Position numbers and translations under genes: made by a program | Assembly: GCF_002813295.1 (NCBI RefSeq) | Contig: NZ_PHUE01000001.1 | Span: 1,240,001 to 1,304,000 of the forward strand | Source: Flavobacterium sp. 5 | GTDB taxonomy: Bacteria; Bacteroidota; Bacteroidia; Flavobacteriales; Flavobacteriaceae | DNA: 64,000 nucleotides | Direction: 5' to 3' | Notes under the pieces: model-generated | What the model was told of the DNA's origin: nothing | What the model saw: only the letters and a program-made list of their open reading frames with translations | Database searches by the model: none | Part shown: positions 34,764 through 44,239 of the stretch, one piece after another | How positions within the stretch are numbered: position 1 is the first letter of the stretch | Layout of the letters: each line of letters begins with the position of its first letter

Positions 34764-35726
34764 ATGAAACCTATTTTACAATTATATCGCGGTTATGCCA
34801 ACGAACAAGAATTAATTGTAATGGGGCATGTATTTAAAACGGGATATGAATACGATTTTCAAAAAAAAAGTTTTAAAAATGCCTCTTCTATAGTAAATCT
34901 ATTTCAGGTCAAAACGATTAAAAATTTTGACGTATATCTCAAATATGGAGATTCAACAGTTCACACCAAAACCTTGGATGATGGTTATTTTAAATTTTGC
35001 ATTCCACTTGAAAAAGAATTTAATTTTGGGTGGATGGCATATGAAGTGAGTATTAAACATGAAAATCAAACTATAATATCAACAGGTAGTTTTATTAGAC
35101 CTCACAAAGGAAATCTTGGAATTATATCAGATATTGATGACACTTTTTTAGTCTCACACACAAATAATTTCTTAAAAAAAATATACATTTTATTATTTAA
35201 AAATGTTAACCATCGTGAAGTCTTTAAAGATGTTGTTCCTCATTATCAAGCTTTGAGTTCAGCAGGAAGAAACAATAAAGACGAACAAAATGCTTTTTTT
35301 TACATTTCGAGCAGTGAATGGAATTTATATCGTTTTATTGTAAAGTTTACAAAGATCCATCAAATGCCTAGAGCAGTAATTTTATTGAAAGATATAAAAA
35401 CAGGCCTGGCTGATTTTTTTATGAGCGGAAGAGGAAATCATAATCACAAATTCGAAAAAATAAAACATGTTTTAGAATTTTACCCTCACTTGAAATATGT
35501 GTTATTAGGTGATGACTCGCAAGATGACCCAATTTTATATGAACAAATTTGTAAAATATTCCCTGTTACTGTAAAAGCTGTTTACATCAGACAAACAAGT
35601 AAAAACAAAAAAGAAACCACAAAATCAATTCTAAAAAACTTAGAAAATCTTGAGGTTTCAGTTTGTTATTTTAAAGATAGTAGCGAAGCTATTGCTCACT
35701 CTAAATCAATTGGACTAGTTTTATAA
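34764..35726 (+). CDS. App1-family phosphatase (DUF2183)
   Basis: 320 residues. The C-terminal half carries the HAD-like motif SDIDDTFLVS, then FFYISSSEWNLYRFIVKF and VLLGDDSQDDPILYEQI, diagnostic of DUF2183/App1 phosphatidate phosphatases. The N-terminal half is a beta-rich domain. No signal peptide is seen. The gene end overlaps the ABC-F gene end by 6 bases (convergent). Confidence 0.88.
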   Translation: MKPILQLYRGYANEQELIVMGHVFKTGYEYDFQKKSFKNASSIVNLFQVKTIKNFDVYLKYGDSTVHTKTLDDGYFKFCIPLEKEFNFGWMAYEVSIKHENQTIISTGSFIRPHKGNLGIISDIDDTFLVSHTNNFLKKIYILLFKNVNHREVFKDVVPHYQALSSAGRNNKDEQNAFFYISSSEWNLYRFIVKFTKIHQMPRAVILLKDIKTGLADFFMSGRGNHNHKFEKIKHVLEFYPHLKYVLLGDDSQDDPILYEQICKIFPVTVKAVYIRQTSKNKKETTKSILKNLENLEVSVCYFKDSSEAIAHSKSIGLVL

Positions 35727-37634
35727 AGCTGCCTTCTCAATCTCTTCTTGGACAATTTCCCAATCTAAAAGTAATTGATCTAAATCTGCTTTTTTCTTGT
35801 TATAGGCTTTAAAAAAAGAGGCATCTTCTATGTGTTTATCATAATTGGAAGTCAACATTTTATCATCGTGCTGAATGTCTTTTTCCAATTGTTTGATTTG
35901 ACTTTCCACTTTGCTCAATTTATTTTGTAATGCTTTCCCTTTTTTCTGGTCTTCATAGGAAGCTTTATTACTTTCTTTTCCAATAGTAGCTTTCAAAATA
36001 TCTTTTTTCTCAACTTCACGCATATTTTCCAAATTGCGTTGCTCCAAGAAATAATTAATATCTCCTAAATATTGCTTGATTTTTTGGTCTTTGAATTCGT
36101 AAACGATATTAGACATTCCTTGCAAGAAATCTCTATCATGAGAAACCAATAGCAAAGTTCCTCCGAACTTCTGTAAAGCTGCTTTCAAAACATTTTTAGA
36201 TTTAATATCCAAGTGATTCGTAGGCTCATCCATCAACAATACATTAATAGGCTGTAATAACAATTTACATAATGCCAAACGGTTTCTTTCGCCTCCAGAA
36301 AGTACTTTAACCTTCTTTTCAACATCATCACCTCGAAACAAAAAAGAACCTAGCATATCACGCACTTTCATACGATTCGTATCCATTGCAGCATCTTCCA
36401 TAGTTTGCAATAAAGTAATCTCACCATCAAGATATTCTGCTTGATTTTGTGCAAAATATCCTAATTGTACATTATGTCCTAATTTAATGGTTCCGTCATA
36501 TTCAAACTCATTAACAATAGCTTTAATAAAAGTAGATTTTCCTTGTCCATTTTGTCCGACAAAAGCAATTTTACTTCCTCTTTCAACTAATAAATCAATT
36601 TCTTTTATAATAACATTATCACCATAAGCTTTAGTCACATTTTCGACTTCAACAACTACTTTTCCAGGTTCTTTCGAAACAGGAAAAGAAATATTCATCA
36701 CTGAATTATCATCTTCATCTACTTCAATTCGTTCAACTTTATCTAGTTTCTTAATTAAAGATTGTGCCATCGAAGCTTTAGAAGCTTTGGCTCTAAATTT
36801 CTCTATTAACTTTTCAGTTTCTTCAATTTTCTTGGCTTGATTTTTTTGAGTTGCCAATTGTTTTTCACGAATTTCATGGCGTAATTCCAAATATTGTGAA
36901 TACGGTTTATTAAAATCGTATGCTTTCCCTAATGAAATTTCGATAGTTCTATTGGTAACATTATCCAAAAACATTTTATCGTGCGAAACAATAACCACAA
37001 CACCAGGATAATTACGCAAGAAACTTTCTAACCAAATGATACTTTCAATATCCAAGTGATTCGTTGGCTCATCCAGTAACAACACATCGTTGTTTTGCAG
37101 AAGTAACTTTGCTAACTCAATACGCATTCTCCAACCTCCAGAAAAAGTTTCTGTTTGATTATTAAATACATCTCTTTTAAATCCTAAACCTAAAAGAATT
37201 TTTTCGGTATCACCCACATAATTATAACCACCCAATAAATCAAAACGATGTGTATAATCAGACAAATCCTCAATAATTTGACCGTACTCTTCACTTTCAT
37301 AATCGGTACGAGTAACTAATAGATGATTTATCTCTTCTAATTTCTTCTCTACAATCTTTATTTCAACAAACGCTTCATATGCTTCTTCCAAAACAGTACG
37401 ACCACGTTCAAAATCAATATCCTGACGTAAGAATCCCATTCGAATATCTTTCTCTTGAGAAATAACTCCAGAATCAGGTGCAAAGTCTCTTGCCAGCATT
37501 TTGAGCATAGTTGATTTCCCAGCACCATTCTTTCCAACAAGACCAACCCGGTCTCCGGCTCCTAAACGAAAAGTAACTTCCTCAAACAAATAAGAACCAC
37601 CAAACGAAACCGATAAATTGTGTATATTAAGCAT
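35721..37634 (-). CDS. ABC-F family ATPase (translation factor type)
   Basis: 637 residues without membrane segments: two ABC domains, with Walker A GLVGKNGAGKSTMLKML and AFVGQNGQGKSTFIKAI, signatures FSGGWRMRIELAKLLL and LSGGERNRLALCKLLL, and two DEPTNHLD Walker B segments. A charged linker and a C-terminal coiled coil (~550-637) follow. The domain order is that of the Uup/YheS/EttA group, which act on ribosomes; resistance function cannot be inferred. Confidence 0.92.
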   Translation of the reverse strand: MLNIHNLSVSFGGSYLFEEVTFRLGAGDRVGLVGKNGAGKSTMLKMLARDFAPDSGVISQEKDIRMGFLRQDIDFERGRTVLEEAYEAFVEIKIVEKKLEEINHLLVTRTDYESEEYGQIIEDLSDYTHRFDLLGGYNYVGDTEKILLGLGFKRDVFNNQTETFSGGWRMRIELAKLLLQNNDVLLLDEPTNHLDIESIIWLESFLRNYPGVVVIVSHDKMFLDNVTNRTIEISLGKAYDFNKPYSQYLELRHEIREKQLATQKNQAKKIEETEKLIEKFRAKASKASMAQSLIKKLDKVERIEVDEDDNSVMNISFPVSKEPGKVVVEVENVTKAYGDNVIIKEIDLLVERGSKIAFVGQNGQGKSTFIKAIVNEFEYDGTIKLGHNVQLGYFAQNQAEYLDGEITLLQTMEDAAMDTNRMKVRDMLGSFLFRGDDVEKKVKVLSGGERNRLALCKLLLQPINVLLMDEPTNHLDIKSKNVLKAALQKFGGTLLLVSHDRDFLQGMSNIVYEFKDQKIKQYLGDINYFLEQRNLENMREVEKKDILKATIGKESNKASYEDQKKGKALQNKLSKVESQIKQLEKDIQHDDKMLTSNYDKHIEDASFFKAYNKKKADLDQLLLDWEIVQEEIEKAAL

Positions 37635-37709
37635 GTATTAATTATTTTATTCCTTTATGTATTAGTAAATTTGTCTCTCAATAGATACAACAAATCATAT
37701 ATTTTGCAA

Positions 37710-38093
37710 ATGTTAAAAAAAGGATCCAAATTATATAGCATTTTAACAGGAACTTGCCCAAAATGCATGAATGAGAGCATGTATGTAGATAAAAACCTAT
37801 TACATATTGGGTCAATTCTCAAAATGCATGAAAAATGCAGTCATTGCGGGCTTAAATATCAAATAGAACCTTCTTTCTTTTATGGTGCAATGTATGTTAG
37901 TTATGGATTGAATGTTGCTGTAGGCATTGGTACATTTATTATAACTTATCTACTTTTTGGAGCAGACATCCAAACTTCATTTATATCGATTATTATTTCT
38001 TTAATTCTGCTTTTTCCAATTGTTTTAAGGTGGTCAAGAAACATTTATATTAATATGTTTGTTTCGTACGACCCAAACACAAAAGACAATTAA
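37710..38093 (+). CDS. DUF983-family zinc-ribbon membrane protein
   Basis: Start at the ATG in 37710-37712 (MLKKGSKLYSILTGTCPKCM); the frame is open further upstream but without similarity. 127 residues. Two CxxC knuckles (CPKC and CSHC) form a zinc ribbon, followed by two membrane helices (VSYGLNVAVGIGTFIITYLL and FISIIISLILLFPIVL). Function unknown. Its start region lies ~75 bases from the divergent ABC-F start; it converges on the FAD oxidoreductase with 2 bases between. Confidence 0.85.
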   Translation: MLKKGSKLYSILTGTCPKCMNESMYVDKNLLHIGSILKMHEKCSHCGLKYQIEPSFFYGAMYVSYGLNVAVGIGTFIITYLLFGADIQTSFISIIISLILLFPIVLRWSRNIYINMFVSYDPNTKDN

Positions 38094-38095
38094 AA

Positions 38096-39148
38096 TTACT
38101 TCTTTCGTTTATTAGTAAATCTTTTAATATCGATTTCCTTATCAAGCAAAATATCGTTTTCAATATTATCAAATAGTGCTTTAGCCATTGCGGGACCAAG
38201 CATAACTCCACGAGTCCCCAAACCATTTAGCACATGAGCATTTTTATAATTTTCATGCGTTCCCACTAATGGCCTTCTATCCCTAACAGTTGGACGAACT
38301 CCAGCATAATGTTCTACTATGTCAAACTCACAAGAAATTATCTCACAGATTCTATCTATTAATTCCTTTTTTCCTTCCTCTGTAGGTAAATCAGTTTTGT
38401 CTTTCCAATTATAGGTTGCTCCCACTTTGAATAATCCATTTCCTAATGGTAAAATAAAAACACTAGTATTCACTATAACATCTAACTTCAATTCTGGAGC
38501 CTTAATAATGAACAACTCTCCTTTCGTCCCATCTAGAGGAAGTTCATTGAAAAAAGGATTAGCATGGAGTCCAAAACCTTCTGCAAAAACAATATGCTTA
38601 GCTTCAATATCTTTATATGATATGCTCTCTTCCTTAAAAGTTAAGGCATCATAATCAAAAGTCTCCAATCTTAAAAGATTTAAAGTAGAAAGATAATCTT
38701 GATACTTAGATAGTAACAAAGCTGTATCAACATATCCTGTTTGTAATACTTCACCATAATCAAAAGGGGAATCTATACCTTCATATTTTTTAAAACATAA
38801 AGAAGTTGATAGAAAGGGTGCTAAAGCTTTTTTATCAGAAGCAGCAAACCAATTATTTTGTTCTTCAATTGAGAAAAATTTTCTAAGGATAGGGATTTTA
38901 AAATCAAACTTATCCTCTATTCTATTTCTCAAATTAGAATAAAAATCAGTCATTAATTCTAATTGCTCTTGGGCTTGCCATACTTCGCTAAAACGCTTTA
39001 AAATAACAGGATTATACAAACCTCCAGCTATTTTCGATGAATTTTGAGAATCATTATTAAAAACAATTATACTTTTTCCATGCAATAAAGCTACTTCAGA
39101 GAATGAAATTCCTGCTAAACCAGAACCAACAATTATATAATCAATCAT
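38096..39148 (-). CDS. FAD-dependent oxidoreductase (DAO family)
   Basis: Start set at MIDYIIVGSGLAGISFSEVA (ATG 39146-39148). 350 residues with an N-terminal Rossmann GSGLAG motif and a C-terminal RPTVRDRRPLVGTHENY and LNGLGTRGVMLGPAMAKAL, typical of the DAO/glycine oxidase fold. I recall a homologous gene following gldN in other flavobacteria. It is separated from gldN by a terminator, so it is probably a separate unit. Substrate unknown. Confidence 0.85.
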   Translation of the reverse strand: MIDYIIVGSGLAGISFSEVALLHGKSIIVFNNDSQNSSKIAGGLYNPVILKRFSEVWQAQEQLELMTDFYSNLRNRIEDKFDFKIPILRKFFSIEEQNNWFAASDKKALAPFLSTSLCFKKYEGIDSPFDYGEVLQTGYVDTALLLSKYQDYLSTLNLLRLETFDYDALTFKEESISYKDIEAKHIVFAEGFGLHANPFFNELPLDGTKGELFIIKAPELKLDVIVNTSVFILPLGNGLFKVGATYNWKDKTDLPTEEGKKELIDRICEIISCEFDIVEHYAGVRPTVRDRRPLVGTHENYKNAHVLNGLGTRGVMLGPAMAKALFDNIENDILLDKEIDIKRFTNKRKK

Positions 39149-39177
39149 GAACAATAAAATAAACATTCAAAATAAAA

Positions 39178-39206
39178 AAACTCTTACTTAAATAAAGTAA
39201 GAGTTT
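39178..39206 (-). terminator. Terminator of the gldKLMN operon
   Basis: AAACTCTTACTT/AAGTAAGAGTTT (39178-39189 and 39195-39206), 5-base loop, with seven T after it on the minus strand, 23 bases past the gldN stop. Confidence 0.85.
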
Positions 39207-39228
39207 CTTTTAATATAACACTATGAAA

Positions 39229-40206
39229 TTAGTAATTCCACATATCGTGTTCAAAATCACGAATTTTATCTTTAATTCTATCCGATTCTATTAACTGGTT
39301 TAGTGCATTTTCATTTACATATTCAGTTATTAAACGGTCACCATAAACATTTTCTTCTTTGTAGATTACACCACCAAATTGACGTGAATCTAAAATTCTA
39401 TCAAAAGAAATTGGCATTGCTGAATTTTTTTCATTAAATGCTAAATACTGATGCAGGTAATCACGAATTGATGGATAAAAAATCCAGAATAAATCAATGT
39501 AATCAGGGTTTTCACTTCCAACTTCTCTAGCTTCTGGAGCAATTGGGCATATCCCTAATAAACGATATTTTAATTCACTTTGACGCTTATCAAAATACCA
39601 ATATCCTTTCAATTTGTATCCAGTAATATCTTGTGCAGTAAGTTCTCTTTTATCAATAAATTGAGGATCTAAAACTTTACCAGGACCTGGAGGCCCAACC
39701 ACTTTAACTCTTTTACCTTTTACTTTTTGATAAGTTACAGATTGTTTTGGATAATACAAATCTCTGTTCGCATTTACTTCTTCTCTACCAGCATTTGTGG
39801 TATCTATATAAGTAAAAGAACTACTCATGTCTTTGAATGTCTTTTTAGTATTAAAATAATCATCAGCGTACACTTCAGTTATTTTATTAGTTTTGATACC
39901 TTTAATCAAAACATCAAATAAAGATCTTCTGTCTTTTCCAATATTAGTAGAATCTATTGGAAAATAAAGTGGAAAATTAAATCTTTCACTCAAATCTACT
40001 ATTTCCCAAGTAGTTTTTCCCATTAATATATCTCTGTCATCCACATAACCATAAGCTAAAGGCTTATCATTATCAAGAGATACTTGAGATTTAGTTTTTA
40101 CACCAATTTGCTCAGGTGTTTTAGCATTCAGCAAATTAGACTGTGCAAATGAAGAAAAACTCCCTGCAACTAATGCAATAACTACTACTAAATTTTTAGT
40201 CTTCAT
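39229..40206 (-). CDS. gldN: Gliding motility / type IX secretion protein GldN
   Basis: 325 residues with a signal peptide (MKTKNLVVVIALVAGSFSSF). Family stretches: DDRDILMGKTTWEIVDLSER, YKLKGYWYFDKRQSELKYRL, LGICPIAPEA and DLFWIFYPSIRDYL. GldN (PorN) forms the periplasmic ring of the type IX secretion system with GldK. Last gene of gldK-L-M-N. Confidence 0.96.
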   Translation of the reverse strand: MKTKNLVVVIALVAGSFSSFAQSNLLNAKTPEQIGVKTKSQVSLDNDKPLAYGYVDDRDILMGKTTWEIVDLSERFNFPLYFPIDSTNIGKDRRSLFDVLIKGIKTNKITEVYADDYFNTKKTFKDMSSSFTYIDTTNAGREEVNANRDLYYPKQSVTYQKVKGKRVKVVGPPGPGKVLDPQFIDKRELTAQDITGYKLKGYWYFDKRQSELKYRLLGICPIAPEAREVGSENPDYIDLFWIFYPSIRDYLHQYLAFNEKNSAMPISFDRILDSRQFGGVIYKEENVYGDRLITEYVNENALNQLIESDRIKDKIRDFEHDMWNY

Positions 40207-40257
40207 CTTATCAATTATTATTAAGTTATCTAAGTAGGTTAAAATTCAACTTAAATA

Positions 40258-41817
40258 TTATTGTATTTCGTAAATTACTGGTGCCGTTCTTGAAAGCATA
40301 ATATCAGAACCAACTAATTTAGTTTTTATATCAGAAATCGTAACTTGATCACCTCTTGTTGCTCTTGCTAATGCAGTTTTACATTGTGCATTAACTCTAT
40401 CTCCAGAAACAATTACAGCAGCCTGACCAGCAACTTTTAAAGTAAATCCAACAACATTTAAATTAACATTAAAGTCAAAATCTGGTAATTTAGCAGAAAC
40501 TTGAGATACTTCTAAACGAGACTTAGCTCCTTTAACAATTCCCATTTCACCACCAATTGCACCAACTGGAGCAGGAATACCTTTAATTCTGAAAGATTTT
40601 TTATCAGATACTTTTGATCCATCAGGTAAAGTTCCTGTTACATTAATAACTACTTCAGATCCTTGACCTGGGTTCATGTTATAAGAACCTGCTTTTCCAG
40701 CACGACTCAAACCTGCAGCAGAAGCACTAACTTTATCATCAGAAACACCTGCAAATGAAATAGTCATCGGGTTAATAACACCTCTATAAACTACATTCAT
40801 TTTATCTGCGGAAATAGTAGCTGAATTTGGTTTTGGAACAACCACATAGTTTCCTACAATAGGAATCGCAACTGGTTTACCATCTTCCATAAAAGTAAAG
40901 TTTCCGTTGATATCGTGTTCACCAACATTTCCAGCACCGAAACTAAAATCAACTTGACCATCATGTAAAGCTGTAGCTAAATTTAAATTCCCACCATTTA
41001 CAACAACTTTAGTTGGAACTGTAGATTTATCAAAACGTCCTAAAACGATTTTACCTTTTACAGCTTCACCAGCAAAGAAAGCTGATTTTTCAGGAATAAC
41101 AATAGCAGTATAGTTTTTCATAGATGCAGCAGCAACCGCTGTAGATCCAGTTAATGTTCCCAAAATTTGATTTTCAATAGTATTAACATCATTTTGAATT
41201 GCTGTTAATTTTGCCACTGAAGCAATTAATGGAAAATGCTTAAAATTATAATCTAAATTATTTTTAGTTACACCTTCTTTATCTTTAATATCACCTGTAT
41301 TGAATTTAGTATTAAATTCTTTCAATATGTCATTAAATTTTGGATCAGTTCCCAAAGCAGATTTAATAGCTGCCTTATAAGTATCAACAGCAGCAGCTAC
41401 TTCTTTACCTTTTGCTGATAAACCATCACCGCTAAACCAAGATTCATCCAACTTTGATGAGTTATCCATACTTTCATATGGTAATTTTCCATTTTCTTCT
41501 CTCTTTACATCTTTAGTTAAATCTGCTTTAAGAGATCCAACATATTTATAAAAAGTAGTTGTAGCACTTGCTACTTTTTTTCCAATTTCATTAGGAACTT
41601 TATATTGCTCTGGTTTATCTTGAGCTTTAAGATCTAAATCAGCTAAAATAGCTTCATTTGAAGTTAATGCCAATCCATTTGCAGTTTCAAATCTTTCGTT
41701 TATTAATCCAAAAGCAGATAAAACTTCTTTGGACATATTTAATGCTAACATCGCGATGAAAACCAAATACATAAGGTTAATCATCTTCTGTCTAGGGGTT
41801 AATTTTCCTCCTGCCAT
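40258..41817 (-). CDS. gldM: Type IX secretion motor protein GldM
   Basis: 519 residues. One N-terminal membrane helix (MINLMYLVFIAMLALNMSKE) after GGKLTPRQKM; the rest is periplasmic with a helical D1 domain and Ig-like D2-D4 domains (AFFAGEAVKGKIVLGRFDKS, NPGQGSEVVINVTGTLPDGS). With GldL it forms the proton-driven motor of gliding and secretion. 50 bases after gldL. Confidence 0.97.
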   Translation of the reverse strand: MAGGKLTPRQKMINLMYLVFIAMLALNMSKEVLSAFGLINERFETANGLALTSNEAILADLDLKAQDKPEQYKVPNEIGKKVASATTTFYKYVGSLKADLTKDVKREENGKLPYESMDNSSKLDESWFSGDGLSAKGKEVAAAVDTYKAAIKSALGTDPKFNDILKEFNTKFNTGDIKDKEGVTKNNLDYNFKHFPLIASVAKLTAIQNDVNTIENQILGTLTGSTAVAAASMKNYTAIVIPEKSAFFAGEAVKGKIVLGRFDKSTVPTKVVVNGGNLNLATALHDGQVDFSFGAGNVGEHDINGNFTFMEDGKPVAIPIVGNYVVVPKPNSATISADKMNVVYRGVINPMTISFAGVSDDKVSASAAGLSRAGKAGSYNMNPGQGSEVVINVTGTLPDGSKVSDKKSFRIKGIPAPVGAIGGEMGIVKGAKSRLEVSQVSAKLPDFDFNVNLNVVGFTLKVAGQAAVIVSGDRVNAQCKTALARATRGDQVTISDIKTKLVGSDIMLSRTAPVIYEIQ

Positions 41818-41866
41818 TTTTTCTAATTAGTTTATTATTAAAAATTAAATATAGTTAAAAAACTAA

Positions 41867-42499
41867 TTATCCTTTATTACTCATTGCAGAAAGCATTCCA
41901 CCATAAACATTATTTAAAGAAGCAATATTTGCAGTCATTGATTGCATTTGCTCTTTTAATTTGCTTGCGTTTTCAGCTATTTCTTTATTTGCTTCAGCAT
42001 TTCTTGAAGCACTTTCTAATTGTACTTTATATAAACTATTTAAAGATTCCATTTGAGCCGCAGCCATAGACAATTCTTCACTGTATTTTTTTGTAGCAGC
42101 AATTGAATCAACTGTAGGTGAAATATTTCTAGATGCTGATTCAAAATTACGAATACTACTTCCAAGACTATTCATTAATTCTCCATCAATTTTCGCTTCT
42201 TTCAATAAAGCATCTAATTTTGAAGACAACATTCCATCAGCCTCATCTTTTACAACAGCTTTTTTCTCAGATTTTTCAGCACCTGGTGCTAATTCAGGAT
42301 ACACTAAAGACCAATCCAATTCATGATCAACAGGTTCAAACGCAGAAAGAGCAAAAATGAAAGCTTCAGTACAAAGACCAATTATTAATAACGCACTTGC
42401 TCCAGGATAATGTTGTATTTTAAAAAGTGCTCCAATAATTACTACTGCTGCTCCCATACCATAGGTAAAATTCATTGCTTTTTTGCTCAATATAGCCAT
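41867..42499 (-). CDS. gldL: Type IX secretion motor protein GldL
   Basis: 210 residues. Two N-terminal membrane helices (MNFTYGMGAAVVIIGALFKI and ASALLIIGLCTEAFIFALSA), including the conserved glutamate in CTEAFIF that is important for proton flow in GldL, then a cytoplasmic helical region from ~70 on. Partner of GldM. Third from last gene of the operon. Confidence 0.97.
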   Translation of the reverse strand: MAILSKKAMNFTYGMGAAVVIIGALFKIQHYPGASALLIIGLCTEAFIFALSAFEPVDHELDWSLVYPELAPGAEKSEKKAVVKDEADGMLSSKLDALLKEAKIDGELMNSLGSSIRNFESASRNISPTVDSIAATKKYSEELSMAAAQMESLNSLYKVQLESASRNAEANKEIAENASKLKEQMQSMTANIASLNNVYGGMLSAMSNKG

Positions 42500-42564
42500 C
42501 GTTTAAAAATTTTAAAGTTAATTTATAGGTTATTTTTATTTAATTGATTTGGATTATTCTCTTA

Positions 42565-43971
42565 TTATTTTTTACTGTTTGCAGTAGTTTGCGTTCCCAT
42601 ATAGTCTTGTACAGTCCTGAAACCTATATAGCTTCTTGCAGAATCTGAATATTCAAATGCACGAGTACTTACTTGCAAGAAATACGACACATCTTTCCAA
42701 GACCCTCCTCTTACTACTTTACGTTTATTAGAATTATCTATAACTGCAGGATTCATTGTAGACATGAATTCATATGAATTTGCATCATAAGCTGAATCCG
42801 TCCATTCTGAAACATTCCCAGCCATATTATACAGACTGTAACCATTAGGCTCATAAGACTTAGCCTCTACAGTATACAAAGCTTGATCTGCTGCATAATC
42901 ACCTCTATTAGGCTTAAAATTAGCTAAGAAACAACCTCTATCACTTTTGGTATAAGGACCACCCCAAGGAAAAGTAGCAGATTCTAAACCTCCTCTTGCA
43001 GCATACTCCCATTCAGCTTCCGTAGGTAATCTAAAAGAGTTAACATTATCAAAATGATTTTTCTTAGATTTTATGTAAATATTTTTATTTAAAGTTCTCC
43101 ATTCACAAAAAGCTTTTGCTTGTTTCCATGTAACCCCTACAACAGGATACTCACCATAGGCTTTATGCCAAAAGTAGTCATTATGCATTGGTTCATTGTA
43201 TGAATAACTATAATCTTTAATCCATACTGTTGTATCTGGATACACTTTTACTTCTTCAGTTCTTAAGAAATCTTGTCTTTTTCCAACTTTAGCTTTAGCC
43301 GCAGCTTGAATATCCATCCAAGTATAACGGAATTTAAGCTTATTCACATCCATAGTTCTCAAACCATTATATGAGGCTTCTAAAGGTAAATATAAAGAAT
43401 CCATTACTTCTACATAATATTCATCTGGATATTTCTTAACATCCTTAACTAGCTTAGCTTTTCTATTTAATCTTTTATAAGCATTTGGATCCTTATCAGT
43501 TCCAATACTATAATAGTTATCATACATATACTTATCGTATGCTGTCATTTTTTCTGGATCAGAGTCATTGAAAGCATAATCCGCTATACTACCTGTGTTT
43601 TTTCCTTTCCCTTTTGCATCAGTAGTAGTAGCTCCTTGCCCACTTTCTTCTGCCAAAATAGCTAGACGTAAACGTATAGTAGAATCTTTTACCCATTCTA
43701 CAAACTGACGATACTCGCTATTTGTAATTTCTGTTTCGTCCATATAAAAAGATCGAACAGTAACTGTTTTTGTCGGCGCATCACCAACATTCGCAATATC
43801 ATCATCAGACTTACCCATGATATACGATCCGCCAGGTACTAGTGTCATTCCATAAGGTTTTTCAGGATGCCACTTTGCTCCTTTTACACCAACCAACTCA
43901 CCTTTGTCGCTTGATCTACCACAGCTAATCAACACTGTTAAAATTGCCGTAAATGCAATGAAATTCTTCAT
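42565..43971 (-). CDS. gldK: Gliding motility lipoprotein GldK
   Basis: 468 residues. Lipoprotein signal with LTVLISC as the lipobox. The body is an FGE-like fold (MTLVPGGSYIMGKSDDD, FYMDETEITNSEYRQFVEWV, RLPTEAEWEYAARGG, GNVSEWTDSAY, RGGSWKDVSYFLQVSTRAFE). The cysteine pair needed for formylglycine synthesis is absent, in contrast to the true FGE at 13742. It is the outer-membrane part of the GldKN ring. First gene of the operon. Confidence 0.97.
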   Translation of the reverse strand: MKNFIAFTAILTVLISCGRSSDKGELVGVKGAKWHPEKPYGMTLVPGGSYIMGKSDDDIANVGDAPTKTVTVRSFYMDETEITNSEYRQFVEWVKDSTIRLRLAILAEESGQGATTTDAKGKGKNTGSIADYAFNDSDPEKMTAYDKYMYDNYYSIGTDKDPNAYKRLNRKAKLVKDVKKYPDEYYVEVMDSLYLPLEASYNGLRTMDVNKLKFRYTWMDIQAAAKAKVGKRQDFLRTEEVKVYPDTTVWIKDYSYSYNEPMHNDYFWHKAYGEYPVVGVTWKQAKAFCEWRTLNKNIYIKSKKNHFDNVNSFRLPTEAEWEYAARGGLESATFPWGGPYTKSDRGCFLANFKPNRGDYAADQALYTVEAKSYEPNGYSLYNMAGNVSEWTDSAYDANSYEFMSTMNPAVIDNSNKRKVVRGGSWKDVSYFLQVSTRAFEYSDSARSYIGFRTVQDYMGTQTTANSKK

Positions 43972-44067
43972 AAAAATTGGGGTTATCTATTCATTATTAT
44001 TCAGACTGTAAACCTATTTATTTTTTATTAAAAAAACAATTCTTTTTATAGTCATAAATTATTTGGT

Positions 44068-44075
44068 CAAATGTA
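44068..44075 (-). promoter_or_regulatory. Candidate -7 box upstream of gldK
   Basis: TACATTTG on the minus strand (44075-44068), an exact TAnnTTTG in the gap between the arginase-like gene and gldK. It would give a leader of ~90 bases. A -33 TTTG at the usual distance is not present. Confidence 0.4.
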
Positions 44076-44239
44076 TGTTAAAAATTCTTAAAAAAAAATA
44101 TTTTATCGCTTATGTGTTGCAAAAAAGCGATAAAAAACACTCTTTTAAAAAATTTGTAAGTATTAGATAAATATTTTAAATATTCACACAAAATTAACAT
44201 TTTTACTATATATTCTATAAGCTCACAAAAACTAAAATC

